Assembly: GCA_030425205.1 (NCBI GenBank)
Contig: JAUIAP010000006.1
Span: forward strand, 186,001 to 250,000
Length of the DNA: 64,000 nt
DNA from: Anaerolineae bacterium
GTDB lineage: Bacteria; Chloroflexota; Anaerolineae; Promineifilales; Promineifilaceae
Direction of reading: 5' to 3'
Within the stretch, counting starts at the first letter, position 1. Each line of letters opens with the position of its first letter. Below the pieces are notes generated by a model. The model did not search any database. It had not been told where the DNA came from and saw nothing but the letters and a program-made list of their open reading frames with translations. The position numbers and the translations under genes were made by a program. Positions 63,723-64,000 of the stretch are shown here, piece after piece.

Positions 63723-64000
63723 TTATTCACCAGTTTGCAGGAATTTAACGGCACGCTCAAGCTGTTCATCCCGTCCATTGTCTAACCCTTCCTGCGTGGA
63801 CGTTGCGCCGATGTCGGGAAAAAGGCCATTTTGGTCGATGGTGTTGCGATTAGGGGTCAACCAACGCGCCCAAGTGACATGCACGGAGGAGGTGTCGCTG
63901 AGGTCATAGACCAATTGGACAGAGCCTTTACCGTAGGTTTTTTCGCCGATCAGGGTCGCCCGTTCATGATCGCGCAGTGCGCCTGCAACAATTTCGGCCG
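63723..64000 (-). CDS. Second S41 C-terminal processing protease (N-terminus beyond window)
   Basis: Only the last 91 codons are inside the window. They read SAEIVAGALRDHERATLIG, then TYGKGSVQLVYDLSDTSS, which matches the Ser-Ala-Glu and Lys active-site motifs of the neighbour at 62287-63651. The C-terminus ends in ERAVKFLQTGE, parallel to QRAIDFLLNGE of the neighbour, so the two are tandem paralogues. The catalytic Ser lies just outside or at the edge. A TCGGCCG run continues off the edge here. Confidence 0.88.
   Translation of the reverse strand, partial: AEIVAGALRDHERATLIGEKTYGKGSVQLVYDLSDTSSVHVTWARWLTPNRNTIDQNGLFPDIGATSTQEGLDNGRDEQLERAVKFLQTGE

Larger units (their letters stand above)
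1..64000. repeat. Highly iterated palindrome TCGGCCGA (HIP-like), about 75 copies
   Basis: Start positions found by reading: 3, 255, 485, 846, 2250, 2754, 4293, 4914, 5691, 6192, 6572, 7447, 7676, 7886, 11273, 12011, 12629, 13523, 16806, 17070, 17845, 18149, 18799, 21764, 21929, 23016, 23805, 25014, 25485, 27036, 27598, 28408, 28666, 29121, 29823, 30127, 30892, 31693, 32095, 32372, 32753, 34976, 37076, 37197, 37716, 38560, 39139, 39251, 39277, 39926, 41698, 42588, 44470, 45632, 45785, 46121, 46604, 47128, 48877, 50405, 51682, 51886, 52598, 52717, 52759, 54004, 54126, 55134, 57984, 59009, 59483, 59669, 61279, 63096, 63440. Nearly all have A or T on both flanks. All but 37076 and 37716 lie inside genes. 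Chance expectation is about one copy. Confidence 0.95.

Overview
The window reads like a chromosome segment of a bacterium of the phylum Chloroflexota (Anaerolineae-like). This is inferred from several signs: lipoproteins with long Thr/Pro-rich or Val/Glu-rich spacers after the lipobox, many GAF/HAMP-free sensor kinases and ECF sigma factors scattered singly, a lone ftsZ outside any division cluster, a serS gene under a T-box leader, and many genes without a strong Shine-Dalgarno. The taxon is not proven by any rRNA; no rRNA, tRNA, CRISPR array, phage or transposase gene was seen. Coding density is high and G+C looks close to one half.

Layout. 1-6604 (minus) is a single giant STAND-type ATPase/TPR protein that runs off the left edge. 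6932-8062 ftsZ. 8163-9931 serS with promoter, T-box and leader terminator. 9932-12187 a flavin-binding oxidase-like gene divergent from a MocR/PdxR-type regulator. 12431-18102 class V aminotransferase, two coupled secreted lipoproteins (one a polysaccharide deacetylase), an NDH-2 with a Rex-like operator, and a Nudix hydrolase. 18113-24761 two small coupled genes, a LuxR-type regulator, a B12-dependent mutase large subunit, and an ECF sigma factor with a large membrane partner. 24920-30022 a degenerate PP2C/beta-propeller membrane protein, an RlmM-like methyltransferase, a winged-helix protein and a saccharopine-dehydrogenase-like reductase. 30068-33175 crotonase, histidine phosphatase, cmoA and cmoB in one tight run. 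33363-39545 gdhA, DUF92, gpsA, two LysM proteins (one an M23 peptidase) and a small conserved protein. 39773-49227 hybrid GAF histidine kinase, ctaB, a second ECF sigma factor, secreted golvesin-like protein, methyltransferase, amidohydrolase, mnmA and an esterase. 49385-53076 the complete de novo NAD set nadC-nadA-nadB. 53073-58217 SRPBCC, SDR, MOSC, Nudix, a secreted beta-sandwich protein and a VWA lipoprotein. 58504-61662 a response regulator-kinase-secreted protein operon. 61720-64000 smpB and two tandem S41 proteases, the second cut by the right edge.

The most striking feature is not a gene. The perfect palindrome TCGGCCGA occurs about 75 times in 64 kb (chance expectation about one), spread over almost every gene, in all reading frames, and nearly always flanked by A/T on both sides. 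It behaves like the cyanobacterial HIP1 highly iterated palindrome but has a different sequence. Other structure worth attention: a MITE/REP-like element in two full copies and one half copy, a family of intergenic inverted short tandem repeats, a Rex-like box in front of NDH-2, and a 26-bp palindrome filling the 45 bp between two divergent start codons.
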